A DNA stretch of 16,545 nucleotides from an uncultured Prevotellaceae bacterium (GCA_937877605.1 CALFJA010000125.1:1-16545), one strand, 5' to 3'; positions 1-7,692 are shown, numbered from the stretch's first letter. Notes: generated by a model from the letters alone, not told the origin. Made by a program: numbers and translations.

Positions 1-26
1 ATTGGGATTTATTATAGCCTTTAGTC

Positions 27-70
27 GTGGGCGCGAGATCGTAAGGTCTTGCGCCTACTCTTTTATTTTC
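27..70 (+). terminator. Rho-independent terminator of a gene left of the window
   Basis: Positions 27-40 pair with 45-58 as an unbroken 14-bp stem around a GTAA loop, which fits the GNRA tetraloop pattern. A T-rich stretch (59-70) follows. Three of the pairs are G-U when read as plus-strand RNA but become A-C mismatches on the minus strand, so the hairpin is built for plus-strand transcription. It would end a plus-strand gene lying mostly outside the window and converging on the radical SAM gene. The minus-strand side has no T-run. Confidence 0.7.
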
Positions 71-1913
71 TCCTGCCCCCCGAAGGAGGGTTGTGGAAAA
101 ACAGTTCGCGCAACAGGTCTGTCCGCCCCATTCGCCGGAGGGCCTGTTCTATGGAACGGCGGAATTCCGGCTTGTACCAGAAGAAGAACATGCGTTGCCG
201 TTGTTTTTCCGTTGGAGTCCTGGCGCTGAAGACAGGTTGAAGCGTGTAAGGATCAAGACCGGTGTACCATGTCTCTGTACTGATGGTGAGCGGTGTGGGC
301 GTAAAGTCCTGTACTTGTTCCAGATGGAAGTCGAGCCGACGTGTTTCAACAGCCAGCTCAGCCATGTCCTCTTCAGTACAACCGGGATGGCTGCTGATGA
401 AGTAGGGGATTATTTGCTGGCGGAGATTGTATTGTTTGTTGTAGCGGTCGAACAACCGTTTGAACTGCTTGAACTGGTCAAACGGAGGTTTCCTCATGAG
501 TCGGAGTACACGGTTGCTGACATGTTCGGGTGCAACCTTTAACCGTCCGCTCACATGGTTGCAGATAAGTTCGCGTGTATATTCCTCCGCTGCGTGATTA
601 ACCTCTTCATCGGCAGAGCGGTGGAGGAGCAGGTCATAGCGCACACCGCTGCTGACAAAACTTTTCTTGACCTTTGGGTGACTGTCAACGGTGCGATAGA
701 GGTCGAGAAGCGGACGGCAGTCGGTATTGAGGTTGGGGCAAACACGCGGATGAATGCAGGAGGGTTTCTTGCATTGTTCACACAAATCAGGCCGCCGTCC
801 CCTCATGCCGTACATGTTGGCAGAAGGACCGCCCAGATCGGAGAGATAGCCTTTGAAGTCGTCCATCGCCGTGACCCGTTCTACTTCTCGCATGATATTC
901 TCCTTGGATCGGCAGACAATGAACTTGCCCTGATGGGCGGAGATGGTACAGAAGGCGCATCCGCCGAAGCATCCGCGATGAATGTTGACGGAGTGCTTTA
1001 TCATCTCGTAGGCTGGGATGCGCTTGCCGCGATATTTGGGATGCGGCAGTCGTGTGTAGGGTAGGTCGAACGAGGCATCGAGTTCTGCGGTGGTCATAGT
1101 AGGATAGGGCGGGTTCACCACAACGGTCTGTTTGCCAACCCTTTGCAGCAGGCGTGCTGCATGCATCCGGTTTGACTCTTCCTCAATATGGCGTATGTTC
1201 TCTGCCTGGCAGCGCTTGCTGGCAAGGCATTGCTCATGGGAATGTAACTGTATGTCCGTTTCTTGCCGCCCATGGGGAATGCCCTCTCCATCGACAAGGA
1301 ACACGGTCTGGGGAATTTCGGTCAGTTGGCAGATGTTCTTTCCTGTGGATAGTTGCTGTGCAATCTCAACGATGGGTTGCTCGCCCATGCCATAGATAAT
1401 CATGTCTGCACCGGAGTCGCAGAGGATGCATTTCATCAAGCGGTCTTTCCAGTAGTCGTAATGGGTAACACGCCGCATAGATGCCTCGATGCCTCCTAAG
1501 ACTACGGGTACATCGGGGAAATGCTGCTTGAGGATGTGTGAATAGACGATGGTAGGGTATTCAGGCCTGCAATCGTGCCGTCCGTCCGGGCTGTAGGCGT
1601 CTTCGCTTCGCAGTCGTCGGTTGGCGGTGTATTTGTTTACCATGGAGTCCATACAGCCGGGTGCAATGCCGAAGAACAGCCGCGGTTTTCCCAGTTTCGT
1701 GAAATCACGATGGTCGCCATGCCAGTCGGGCTGCGGAACAATGGCCACTCGCCAGCCTTGGGCTTCCAGCGTGCGTCCGATGACAGCAACTCCGAATGAC
1801 GGATGGTCGACATAGGCATCGCCCGAGAAGAGAATGACATCCAGTTCATTCCATCCCCTTAATTGGCATTCCTTCTTAGTGGTAGGGAGAAAGTCGGTCA
1901 GTTGGTATGGCAT
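63..1913 (-). CDS. YgiQ family radical SAM protein
   Basis: A 616-aa protein of the YgiQ (UPF0313) family of radical SAM enzymes, whose substrate is not established. The cluster-binding motif CxxxCxxC is visible as C315, C319 and C322 within RGCFGGCAFC. It is preceded by an N-terminal domain (about 20-190) with a B12-binding-like layout, including FSGDAYVDHPSFG near 29-41 and GGIEASMRR at 140-148. A second cysteine-rich stretch (C378, C381, C386, C392, C399) is characteristic of YgiQ and could hold another metal site. A basic C-terminal tail ends in GGRRK. Full length for the family. The ATG at 1913 is the first in frame and lies 27 bases after the small upstream gene on the same strand, so the two are probably co-transcribed. 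No Shine-Dalgarno is visible, as is usual in Bacteroidetes. Family assignment is confident; biochemical role is unknown. Confidence 0.93.
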   Translation of the reverse strand: MPYQLTDFLPTTKKECQLRGWNELDVILFSGDAYVDHPSFGVAVIGRTLEAQGWRVAIVPQPDWHGDHRDFTKLGKPRLFFGIAPGCMDSMVNKYTANRRLRSEDAYSPDGRHDCRPEYPTIVYSHILKQHFPDVPVVLGGIEASMRRVTHYDYWKDRLMKCILCDSGADMIIYGMGEQPIVEIAQQLSTGKNICQLTEIPQTVFLVDGEGIPHGRQETDIQLHSHEQCLASKRCQAENIRHIEEESNRMHAARLLQRVGKQTVVVNPPYPTMTTAELDASFDLPYTRLPHPKYRGKRIPAYEMIKHSVNIHRGCFGGCAFCTISAHQGKFIVCRSKENIMREVERVTAMDDFKGYLSDLGGPSANMYGMRGRRPDLCEQCKKPSCIHPRVCPNLNTDCRPLLDLYRTVDSHPKVKKSFVSSGVRYDLLLHRSADEEVNHAAEEYTRELICNHVSGRLKVAPEHVSNRVLRLMRKPPFDQFKQFKRLFDRYNKQYNLRQQIIPYFISSHPGCTEEDMAELAVETRRLDFHLEQVQDFTPTPLTISTETWYTGLDPYTLQPVFSARTPTEKQRQRMFFFWYKPEFRRSIEQALRRMGRTDLLRELFFHNPPSGGRRK

Positions 1914-1940
1914 GATGAGGGTGGAATGAGGAATGTGGAA

Positions 1941-2246
1941 TTATTCTTCTGTGCGCTGCTCCTGCCAGGAGGTATAAAGTTGTATGAGTTGATGAAGGCC
2001 GTATGCTTTCATGTTATTGTGGTAGAGCACATCCAGACAGAGGTCGATAAGGCTGCGGTTCGTCGTTTCCGCGTTGGCGAGAAGGGAACGGACGGTGAGT
2101 TTGAGTTTGTCAAGCACACTCTCGTCGACGATGCCGTTGCTGTCGATAAGATTGCGGAAGAGTTGGTAGTGCTCAATGGTACGAAGATGCTCTTCCGTGA
2201 TTGTCAGATGTTTACTTCCAGAAGCGTTTGTGTTGATGGTGTACAT
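1941..2246 (-). CDS. Small helical hypothetical protein
   Basis: A 101-aa protein I do not recognise as a named family. It has no signal peptide or membrane segment and looks mostly alpha-helical and mildly acidic, ending in WQEQRTEE. It is rich in Leu, Asn and Thr, with motifs such as LTVRSLLANAET and LIDLCLDVLYHNNM. It lies between the 880-aa envelope protein gene (77 bases upstream) and ygiQ (27 bases downstream), all on the minus strand, so it is likely part of one transcript. The ATG at 2246 is followed by a continuous reading frame with no competing frame of similar quality. The 8-bp tandem repeats directly upstream may affect its expression. Likely real because of spacing and protein-like composition; function unknown. 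Confidence 0.7.
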   Translation of the reverse strand: MYTINTNASGSKHLTITEEHLRTIEHYQLFRNLIDSNGIVDESVLDKLKLTVRSLLANAETTNRSLIDLCLDVLYHNNMKAYGLHQLIQLYTSWQEQRTEE

Positions 2247-2250
2247 ATTG

Positions 2251-2290
2251 GTCGTTTTGTTGTTTGGTCGTTTGGTTGTTTGGTTCTTGC
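2251..2290. repeat. 8-bp tandem repeat (GGTYGTTT units)
   Basis: Four consecutive 8-base units (GGTCGTTT, TGTTGTTT, GGTCGTTT, GGTTGTTT at 2251-2282), then a degenerate fifth, lie just upstream of the 101-aa gene's start. A sixth copy at 2317-2324 includes the first bases of the stop codon of the 880-aa gene. A small hairpin (CTTGCC TGT GGCAAG, 2286-2300) overlaps the fifth unit and separates it from the sixth. The array fills most of the 77-base gap. It could arise by slippage and vary between strains; no function is known to me. Confidence 0.75.
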
Positions 2291-2322
2291 CTGTGGCAAG
2301 CGCGTAGCGAGTGTTTGGTTGT

Positions 2323-4965
2323 TTAGGGTTGTGTCAGGAAATTCATGATTCCACTTGCGATGAGTGCACGCTGCCGGTCATCGACAATGCTCTCAAGGGG
2401 GAATCCCATGGTGAAAGTGCGCCAGTCCTTACCGCTGTATGCCGTAGCGGCGCTGAGCCCGTTCTGGTAGACCATGGCGCAAAAACTTTCGGGGGTGGGT
2501 TGAAGAATGTCAGGTTGCTGTACGATATACATGTCTGGACGGGGTGAGGTGTTGTAACTGAACTGCATACCCAAGCCTGTCACATTGTTTCCGAGTGTCT
2601 CAACGGGTGGTGCGCCAATGGTCTTGAGTGTCTTTTCGAGGAAAAGTCTTTCGGATTCAGTAATCATGTCCGAAGCGAGATAAGCCCCACTGGCCAAAAC
2701 CCGACCGCCATTACTGCAATAATCTTCAATACATTTCCGCAGTGCTGGTGTGAAGGTCTTATATGGCTTTAAGGTGAAATCCTGATGTTTCTCAAGACCG
2801 AACAAGAGGTCTACCGCATCGTATTGTTTCAGGTCCACCATGTTATCCTCGACAGTTTCACGCTCGCAGCTGACCACATTGAAATTTCCCGTAGCCCCGA
2901 TGGCTCTGGCATGTATGTTGGTATAGTCGAAGTTGTTTCCACCGAAAGTTTTTCCAACCAGTTCCTCGCCTCCATAGCCCAGTCCTTCCGAACTCTCAAT
3001 ACCCATCGTCGAACGAGTGAATACCTGCTGGCGCCCGTTCCATCCGTTTGTAGGGCCATAGGTTACTCCCATGTCTGCATCGAGCCGGAAGCCTTGAAGA
3101 GAATCGTTGTCGATAATTTCAGGAGAAGCAAGGCGATGGAACGCATCAACCACCATTACGGTTTTTGTGGCTGTCGGTGAATAATAGGCCGCAAGGGTAG
3201 GGGTGGGGAAACTCTCGCCACCGTCGTTGAGGGCACAAACCTTGAACTGATAGAATACGCCAGGTTCAAGTTGGACAGTCGTATGGGAGGTTTTAATACG
3301 CTCCCCGTTGTCAAAGTCGTTGTTGCCAACGGCAGTATAGACGACATAGGCCTTCGTTTCAGCCGATGACTCCAGACTGTCTTTCTGCGGTTGCCACGAG
3401 AGTCTGATTTTTCCGTTACCGTTTGGCTCGATGGCAAAATGTGTGGGAGTCAGTGGCGACACAACACAATCTTCATCGTGGAGGTGTGCCACTTGTTTCA
3501 ATATAGTCTTGTAGATGGAGCGTGCCAAGAGAAACTTGAAGTTGGGGTCCTCTCCCAGTCGCATGTCTGGGAAATTCTGATGGGAGAGCATCTCAAAGAT
3601 GATGGATGGCACTTCCGGCAGCCTGGTCTCGGAATAGTTCCGGTCCCAGAGTGCACGCACATTCCAGTTCCCGATTGTGCGGCGTATGTCGCTATCGGCT
3701 TGTTGTAGCATGCGGGCGGCAAAGTCCCTTGAAACGGAACGGGACAGTGCGGAATTGAGCAAGCCGTTGTTATGGGCGGTCGTGCAAACTGCCAACGAAC
3801 CTTTCAAGGTCTTACCGTCTTCTTCGAATCCGGCATCGCTGTGAACGGCGATGCTCAGTTCGATGGGTACTTTCTTCCCTTCCAATGAAGGCATGAATGG
3901 CGAGCCTCCTCCCAGCCAGTTCTCCATCATGGAACGGGAATTGATGTCATCTTTATAATCGCTTTGCCCCATCGAAGGCGTGACAACCTCCTTGGGAGCA
4001 CCAGACCACTGCACACTGTAGCGGGCTCCTTCCAGACATCTTGGCAATGAAGATACCGTACCGCCGCGAACAACATTACCCATCCCCCCGCCGAAGCGGA
4101 CGGCATCGGCTGTCACAATACCGTTATGCGAAGAACGGTTGCTTAAAATTACGCAGTTGTTATGACTCTTTCCTATGTCAAAATCAAAGGTCCCAAGATA
4201 TACCCAAGTACCGCCCCCGATGGTCTGGTTAACATGAAAAATAGTTTCCGTACCCTTGTGGCGGACAATATATTCGGCATCTGGGATGCTGTTCTCCTCC
4301 GTCTGGTAACTGACATATACGGCATATCTGCCGGCTGCAGGGATGTCGGGCATATAGGTAATCGCAGCATCTTCCAGACGCTTGGTCGCCTTTATTCGCC
4401 GGGCAGAACCTAAAGTAAAAGGATTCAAACTGTCGTTCTCAATCAAGTCAATCTTTGCAAATCCGGGTGACTGCATTGTTTCCCAGGAATCCCTGCCAGC
4501 CGTTTCCTTGTATGCAGAGTTTTGTCGGTCTTCCTTACAGTCGTTGTCAATGATTACCTCATGTGTCTGCCAGTCCCTTTCGCGAGGAGTAAAGACTACC
4601 GCCCCTGCACGCTCAAGCATGGGAATGAGATATGGGATGACAATTGTTTGCGTGTATAGGTCTTCCGTTGTACCGAACAAAGCGGGTCTTTGCCATTTCC
4701 AGCACGCCTTTTCCTGATCGTAGTACCTGCCGTGGCTGGCCCATAGTGCAATGTGCCTGCCTTCCAGACCTTTCTTAACAGAATAGGGCCGGGACATATT
4801 TTTGCTCCATGGGTGGTCAAGGTCTGTATCAATATCGTCCCAAAGGAATTTCGGCACGATGCTGTCGGAAGAAATCGAGTCGGATAGCGCAATTTTATGA
4901 CCAGAGGCGAAAGCCAATAATGGTGTCAGCGCCAACAGTAAGGATATAAAATTACGCCTCATCAA
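2323..4965 (-). CDS. Exported amidase-like protein with golvesin-like and FnIII domains ("xanthan lyase" type)
   Basis: An 880-aa exported protein. Residues 1-20 form a signal peptide (MMRRN, then a hydrophobic stretch ending LLAFA). Residues 70-135 resemble the start of an N-acetylmuramoyl-L-alanine amidase (Amidase_3) fold: ALWASHGR with H78, GTTEDLYT with E101, and LERAGAVVFTPRERD. The fold appears to resume after an insertion, with IAVHSDAGF (H375) and SIIFEMLSHQNF (E458). H78, E101 and H375 fit zinc ligands and E458 the catalytic acid. Residues about 153-293 fit a golvesin C-terminal-like domain (AGRYAVYVSYQ; GGGTWVYLGTFDF). Residues about 502-597 are FnIII-like, and 602-880 form a C-terminal domain with a GATase/ThuA-like flavour (YCSNGGRVLASGAYLASDM). 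Such proteins are often labelled xanthan lyase in Bacteroides, but the visible residues argue for a peptidoglycan amidase. The start overlaps the acyltransferase end by 14 bases, indicating an operon. Confidence 0.85.
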   Translation of the reverse strand: MMRRNFISLLLALTPLLAFASGHKIALSDSISSDSIVPKFLWDDIDTDLDHPWSKNMSRPYSVKKGLEGRHIALWASHGRYYDQEKACWKWQRPALFGTTEDLYTQTIVIPYLIPMLERAGAVVFTPRERDWQTHEVIIDNDCKEDRQNSAYKETAGRDSWETMQSPGFAKIDLIENDSLNPFTLGSARRIKATKRLEDAAITYMPDIPAAGRYAVYVSYQTEENSIPDAEYIVRHKGTETIFHVNQTIGGGTWVYLGTFDFDIGKSHNNCVILSNRSSHNGIVTADAVRFGGGMGNVVRGGTVSSLPRCLEGARYSVQWSGAPKEVVTPSMGQSDYKDDINSRSMMENWLGGGSPFMPSLEGKKVPIELSIAVHSDAGFEEDGKTLKGSLAVCTTAHNNGLLNSALSRSVSRDFAARMLQQADSDIRRTIGNWNVRALWDRNYSETRLPEVPSIIFEMLSHQNFPDMRLGEDPNFKFLLARSIYKTILKQVAHLHDEDCVVSPLTPTHFAIEPNGNGKIRLSWQPQKDSLESSAETKAYVVYTAVGNNDFDNGERIKTSHTTVQLEPGVFYQFKVCALNDGGESFPTPTLAAYYSPTATKTVMVVDAFHRLASPEIIDNDSLQGFRLDADMGVTYGPTNGWNGRQQVFTRSTMGIESSEGLGYGGEELVGKTFGGNNFDYTNIHARAIGATGNFNVVSCERETVEDNMVDLKQYDAVDLLFGLEKHQDFTLKPYKTFTPALRKCIEDYCSNGGRVLASGAYLASDMITESERLFLEKTLKTIGAPPVETLGNNVTGLGMQFSYNTSPRPDMYIVQQPDILQPTPESFCAMVYQNGLSAATAYSGKDWRTFTMGFPLESIVDDRQRALIASGIMNFLTQP

Positions 4966-5506
4966 TGGTAAATTGTCCAGGATATTTTGCCATGTATTGG
5001 GCGAAGTGCCGCTTGATTTCCAGCATGTCTTTCTCTACATCTCCTATAGGGACAAACATCTTTGAGCACTCCACTAATTTCCTTTCATAGTCAAGTCCGA
5101 ACAGCAGGATGGGAACATTTGCCCCAGTGGCAATATAATAAAATCCCCTTTTCCACTTCCCGTTGCGCTGGCGGGTTCCTTCGGGGGTTATGCAGAGCAG
5201 CATTTCTTCCGCATCCGTCATCTTTTTTACCATGGCCTCTGTCAGACTTTGATTTTTTTTACGGCTGACGGGAACACCCCCCATCTTGCGGAAGAGAACT
5301 CCCAAAGGCCAGAAAAACCATGACTCTTTCATCAGGAATCCGACTTTCCAACCTTCGGCAAGCGCAAAATATTGTCCATAAATAAAATCCCAGTTGCTGG
5401 TGTGGGGGGCAACACACAGAATAGCCTTTTTCGGCAATTCAACCGTTATGTTCTTCTTCCAGCTCAGGACACGATAGAACAGCCAAGTGAAAAACCGTCG
5501 TTTCAT
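4952..5506 (-). CDS. PlsC-like 1-acyl-glycerol-3-phosphate acyltransferase family protein
   Basis: A 184-aa member of the lysophospholipid acyltransferase (LPLAT/PlsC) superfamily, which moves fatty acyl groups onto lysophospholipids or related acceptors at the inner membrane. The catalytic HxxxxD motif is H35-TSNW-D40, and the acceptor-binding EGTR motif is at 109-112 in ITPEGTRQRNGKWKRGFY. It is shorter than typical PlsC (about 240 aa) and has little hydrophobic N-terminus, which fits the small LPLAT proteins of Bacteroidetes and leaves the acceptor uncertain. I start it at the ATG at 5506 rather than an in-frame TTG six bases upstream. Its end overlaps the next gene's start by 14 bases, which suggests coupled translation. 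It lies 66 bases downstream of the 86-aa gene. Confidence 0.88.
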   Translation of the reverse strand: MKRRFFTWLFYRVLSWKKNITVELPKKAILCVAPHTSNWDFIYGQYFALAEGWKVGFLMKESWFFWPLGVLFRKMGGVPVSRKKNQSLTEAMVKKMTDAEEMLLCITPEGTRQRNGKWKRGFYYIATGANVPILLFGLDYERKLVECSKMFVPIGDVEKDMLEIKRHFAQYMAKYPGQFTIDEA

Positions 5507-5525
5507 ATACAATACTTTTATTCAT

Positions 5526-5566
5526 CCCTCCTTCGGGTTCCCTTCTCTTTGAGGAGGTCAGGAGGG
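5526..5566. repeat. GGAGG-type intergenic inverted repeat
   Basis: CCCTCCT (5526-5532) and AGGAGGG (5560-5566) are perfect inverted copies. They enclose a second hairpin, CCTTCTC-TTT-GAGGAGG (5541-5557, one G-U pair). The palindromic, purine/pyrimidine-segregated sequence resembles the dispersed intergenic hairpins of Prevotella and Bacteroides genomes. It fills the gap between the 86-aa gene and the acyltransferase gene and could act as a processing or partial termination site. There is no U-run on the minus strand, so it is not a classical terminator. Confidence 0.5.
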
Positions 5567-5572
5567 TGCCAC

Positions 5573-5833
5573 TTACAGGGCGTTGATCTGGTCTATAATT
5601 TCCGTTACTCGCTGTTCAAAATCAGTCCAAAGAACATCAAAATACTTCTTGGGCTTCATTCCTGGCTCCGCATGTGAAATGCGCTTCACAAAGTCGTCGT
5701 GAAGTGTGACAATGCTGTTCAGGAGTTCATCGGCATTGGTTGCCTGGTTCTTATAAAGTGCAACGGCAATGCATTCTGCAAAAAGTTCGCTGCATACATG
5801 ATGCACCGAGCGTTTCAAATCTCTTCTGTTCAT
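5573..5833 (-). CDS. Small conserved Bacteroidales protein
   Basis: An 86-aa soluble, helical protein beginning MNRRDLKRSVHHVCSEL and ending in FEQRVTEIIDQINAL. It contains the segment HAEPGMKPKKYFDVLW, which I recall from a conserved hypothetical protein family of Bacteroidales; no function is known to me. The frame stays open upstream to 5911, but I choose the ATG at 5833 because a good promoter (-33 at 5885-5888, -7 at 5858-5865) lies inside that extension, and the extension reads as AT-rich leader rather than protein. It is the first gene of the probable minus-strand operon leading through the acyltransferase and amidase-like genes to ygiQ. Confidence 0.82.
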   Translation of the reverse strand: MNRRDLKRSVHHVCSELFAECIAVALYKNQATNADELLNSIVTLHDDFVKRISHAEPGMKPKKYFDVLWTDFEQRVTEIIDQINAL

Positions 5834-5857
5834 AGTCTCTTTGGTGTTAGTTTCCCA

Positions 5858-5888
5858 CAAAGATAGCAGAAAACCTTTAATTGCCAAA
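5858..5888 (-). promoter_or_regulatory. Bacteroidetes-type promoter (TTTG / TATCTTTG)
   Basis: Read on the minus strand, TTTG (5885-5888) is followed after 19 bases by TATCTTTG (5858-5865). This matches the -33 TTTG and -7 TAnnTTTG consensus of the Bacteroidetes primary sigma factor. Transcription would start near 5850, giving a leader of about 17 bases before the ATG at 5833. It is the cleanest two-box promoter in the window. Confidence 0.75.
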
Positions 5889-5942
5889 TATTTGTTGCAT
5901 AAAAATACCATTAAGACTACGCCTTTTCTTCGTTACTCCGCA

Positions 5943-5982
5943 GCAAAAAAAAGAATAGCGACAGGGATTCCCTGCCGCTATT
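5943..5982 (-). terminator. Rho-independent terminator of the sigma factor gene
   Basis: Positions 5954-5965 and 5971-5982 are inverted copies (AATAGCG.CAGGG) with one position that pairs G-U in minus-strand RNA. On the minus strand this is a 12- to 13-bp stem followed by CTTTTTTTT (5945-5953 reversed). It lies about 30 bases beyond the sigma factor stop codon. A T-rich stretch also follows on the plus strand, so it could work in both directions, but no plus-strand gene ends here. Confidence 0.85.
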
Positions 5983-6011
5983 TCCTTTTTATATTTAATT
6001 TATAAAAAGAA

Positions 6012-6884
6012 TCATCCAAGATATTTTATCAGCATCTTTGCATAGTCGCTTTCGCGTAGTTTAGCAATGCTTTTCTCACGGATTTGGCGCACCCGTTCGC
6101 GAGTCAGCCCCAAGTTGTGACCTATTTCCTCAAGTCCTTGTTCCGGTTCGCCTATTCCGAAACACTGTTTGATGATAACAATCTCGCGGTCGCGGAGCAC
6201 TTGGCGGAGTACGGCCTCCATTTCCTGCGACATACTCTCATGATCCACCTGCCGGTCGGTGCGGCTATCGTCACCGCTGGGCATTACATCGAGCATACAG
6301 TTGTCCTCCCCATCTTGGAAAGGAGCGTCTATGCTGACATGATGTCCGTCGGCCATCAGACTTTGCCCAATCTTTTCCTCGTCTATGTTGGTGGCTTCTG
6401 CCAGTTCGGTTACCGACGGTTGGCGCTGGTGTTCCTGCTCAAAGCGGTTCATCTCATGGTTGATCTTGTTGAGTGAACCGACTTGGTTCAAGGGTAGACG
6501 AACGATGCGACTCTGTTCGGCGATGGCTTGGAGAATGCTCTGGCGAATCCACCACACGGCATAGGAGATGAATTTGAAACCGCGTGTTTCGTCGAATTTC
6601 TGCGCCGCCTTGATAAGTCCGATATTTCCTTCGTCAATCAGGTCGGTCAGTGTAAGCCCCTGATGCTGATATTGCTTGGCAACGGAAACCACAAAGCGAA
6701 GATTGGCAGTGACCAATTTGTCTTTTGCACGCTCTCCTTCCGGGCCACCTTTCTTGATTTTCTGGGCCAGTTCAATTTCTTCATCGATGGAAATAAGCGG
6801 TGCACGGCCAATTTCAACAAGATATTTGTCAAGGGCTTCGCTTGAGCGATTGGTAATACTTTTCTGTATTTTTAGTTGGCGCAT
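6012..6884 (-). CDS. rpoD: RNA polymerase primary sigma factor (sigma-70 family, RpoD/SigA)
   Basis: A 290-aa housekeeping sigma factor that directs RNA polymerase to promoters. Region 1.2 spans about 16-49 (ALDKYLVEIGRAPLIS). Region 2 spans about 54-124 and includes DLIDEGNIGLIKAAQKFD (81-98) and the -10-recognition helix around RGFKFISYAVWWIRQSI (101-117). Region 3 is about 138-215. Region 4 ends in the helix-turn-helix LEEIGHNLGLTRERVRQIREK (251-271). There is no region 1.1 and no long insert between regions 1 and 2, as is normal for Bacteroidetes primary sigma factors, which recognise TTTG/TAnnTTTG promoters such as those noted here. A strong terminator follows and a -7 box precedes at 6954-6961, so the gene is probably transcribed alone. 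Confidence 0.95.
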   Translation of the reverse strand: MRQLKIQKSITNRSSEALDKYLVEIGRAPLISIDEEIELAQKIKKGGPEGERAKDKLVTANLRFVVSVAKQYQHQGLTLTDLIDEGNIGLIKAAQKFDETRGFKFISYAVWWIRQSILQAIAEQSRIVRLPLNQVGSLNKINHEMNRFEQEHQRQPSVTELAEATNIDEEKIGQSLMADGHHVSIDAPFQDGEDNCMLDVMPSGDDSRTDRQVDHESMSQEMEAVLRQVLRDREIVIIKQCFGIGEPEQGLEEIGHNLGLTRERVRQIREKSIAKLRESDYAKMLIKYLG

Positions 6885-6953
6885 AGATTTGTTGTATTGT
6901 TGTAATTACGATGAAAACCAGCCTCTTATGCCTATAAGGCACAAAAAGCGGTG

Positions 6954-6961
6954 CAAAATTA
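6954..6961 (-). promoter_or_regulatory. Candidate -7 box of the sigma factor gene
   Basis: TAATTTTG on the minus strand matches TAnnTTTG and is followed by CACCG. It is 69 bases upstream of the rpoD ATG, implying a leader of about 60 bases with partly palindromic sequence (GCCTTAT/ATAAGAGGC around 6920-6942). I see no clear TTTG at the -33 position; an A-run lies there instead. Confidence 0.5.
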
Positions 6962-6977
6962 GCAAAAAAAAAAGTAA

Positions 6978-7577
6978 TTATTCTGCTTTTGGAAGATTTT
7001 TTTCAATAAAATCAAGCAGTTGCTCCCGTCCCATCGCACTTTGACTGCTGGTAAGGAAGTGGTCTGGCAGTTGCTCCCAGCGATCTTTCAATCGGTTGAG
7101 CCATGCCTTGGCCTGCCCCACATGCTTGCCGCCATTGAGCTTGTCGCACTTGGTAAACACCAGAACAAAAGGTATACCGTTCTCACCCAGCCAGTCGACG
7201 AATTCCCTGTCGATGGGCTGCATTTCAAGGCGTACATCAATAAGCAGGAATACGCAGTAGAGTTGTTCGCGTTTCATGAGGTAGCCACGGATGATTCTAT
7301 CCAACTCATCGCGTTGTTTTTTCGAGCGTTTGGCATAGCCATAGCCAGGAAGGTCGACGATTGTCCAGCGGTCGTCGATGTTGAAAAGATTGATGAGCAA
7401 TGTCTTTCCGGGCAATGCCGATGTCTTTGCCAGTCCCTTGCGGTTGCAGAGCATGTTGATAAGACTGGACTTCCCAACATTGCTTCTTCCAATGAAAGCA
7501 AATTCAGGCAGTGTGGAACCAGGGCATTTCTCTATGGATGGAGCCGATGTCAGGAATTTTGCGTTTGAGATTTTCAT
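6978..7577 (-). CDS. engB: Ribosome biogenesis GTPase EngB (YihA/YsxC)
   Basis: A 199-aa GTPase of the TrmE-Era-EngA-YihA class, known to help assemble the large ribosomal subunit. All G motifs are visible: G1 GRSNVGKS (30-37), PGKT with the G2 threonine (56-59), G3 DLPG (75-78) followed by YGYAKRSKKQRD, G4 TKCD (142-145, the EngB form of NKxD), and a G5-like TSS (176-178). Length is normal for the family. I choose the ATG at 7577 over the in-frame TTG at 7586, because MKISNAKF matches the usual EngB N-terminus and the TTG falls within the putative -7 box. The gene points away from the Gfo/Idh/MocA-like gene, and the 115-base gap should hold both promoters. Confidence 0.95.
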   Translation of the reverse strand: MKISNAKFLTSAPSIEKCPGSTLPEFAFIGRSNVGKSSLINMLCNRKGLAKTSALPGKTLLINLFNIDDRWTIVDLPGYGYAKRSKKQRDELDRIIRGYLMKREQLYCVFLLIDVRLEMQPIDREFVDWLGENGIPFVLVFTKCDKLNGGKHVGQAKAWLNRLKDRWEQLPDHFLTSSQSAMGREQLLDFIEKNLPKAE

Positions 7578-7583
7578 ACGGCA

Positions 7584-7591
7584 CAAAGGTA
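7584..7591 (-). promoter_or_regulatory. Candidate -7 box touching the engB start
   Basis: TACCTTTG on the minus strand matches TAnnTTTG exactly and ends only six bases before the engB ATG at 7577. Start sites in this class lie roughly 5-8 bases downstream, so the message would begin at or within a few bases of the ATG and be leaderless or nearly so. No TTTG is seen about 19 bases further upstream, so a chance match is possible. Confidence 0.4.
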
Positions 7592-7632
7592 AGAAAAAAA
7601 ACGGAAAGCTACCCTATATGCCATTTTTTTGT

Positions 7633-7640
7633 TATTTTCG
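7633..7640 (+). promoter_or_regulatory. Weak -7 box candidate for the oxidoreductase operon
   Basis: TATTTTCG differs by one base from TAnnTTTG and is 52 bases upstream of the ATG at 7693. The leader that would follow can fold as GGAA...TGCC / GGCATTCC (7645-7678) with a 4-base bulge. There is no clear -33 box, so this is only a suggestion for where the three-gene plus-strand operon begins. Confidence 0.25.
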
Positions 7641-7692
7641 CCGTGGAATAGATGCCACCTCAAACTGAAAGGCATTCCATATAGCATTAGAA

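Noticed and set aside
555..1064. 169-aa plus-strand open frame inside ygiQ
   Set aside because: It lies fully antisense to a gene with clear radical SAM motifs and has no recognisable domains; a shadow frame.
5834..5911. N-terminal extension of the 86-aa protein
   Set aside because: It contains the promoter boxes at 5858-5888 and reads as AT-rich leader; MNRRDLKR at 5833 is the natural start.
7020..7568. 182-aa plus-strand open frame across engB
   Set aside because: Antisense to engB, which has all five G motifs; no independent support.
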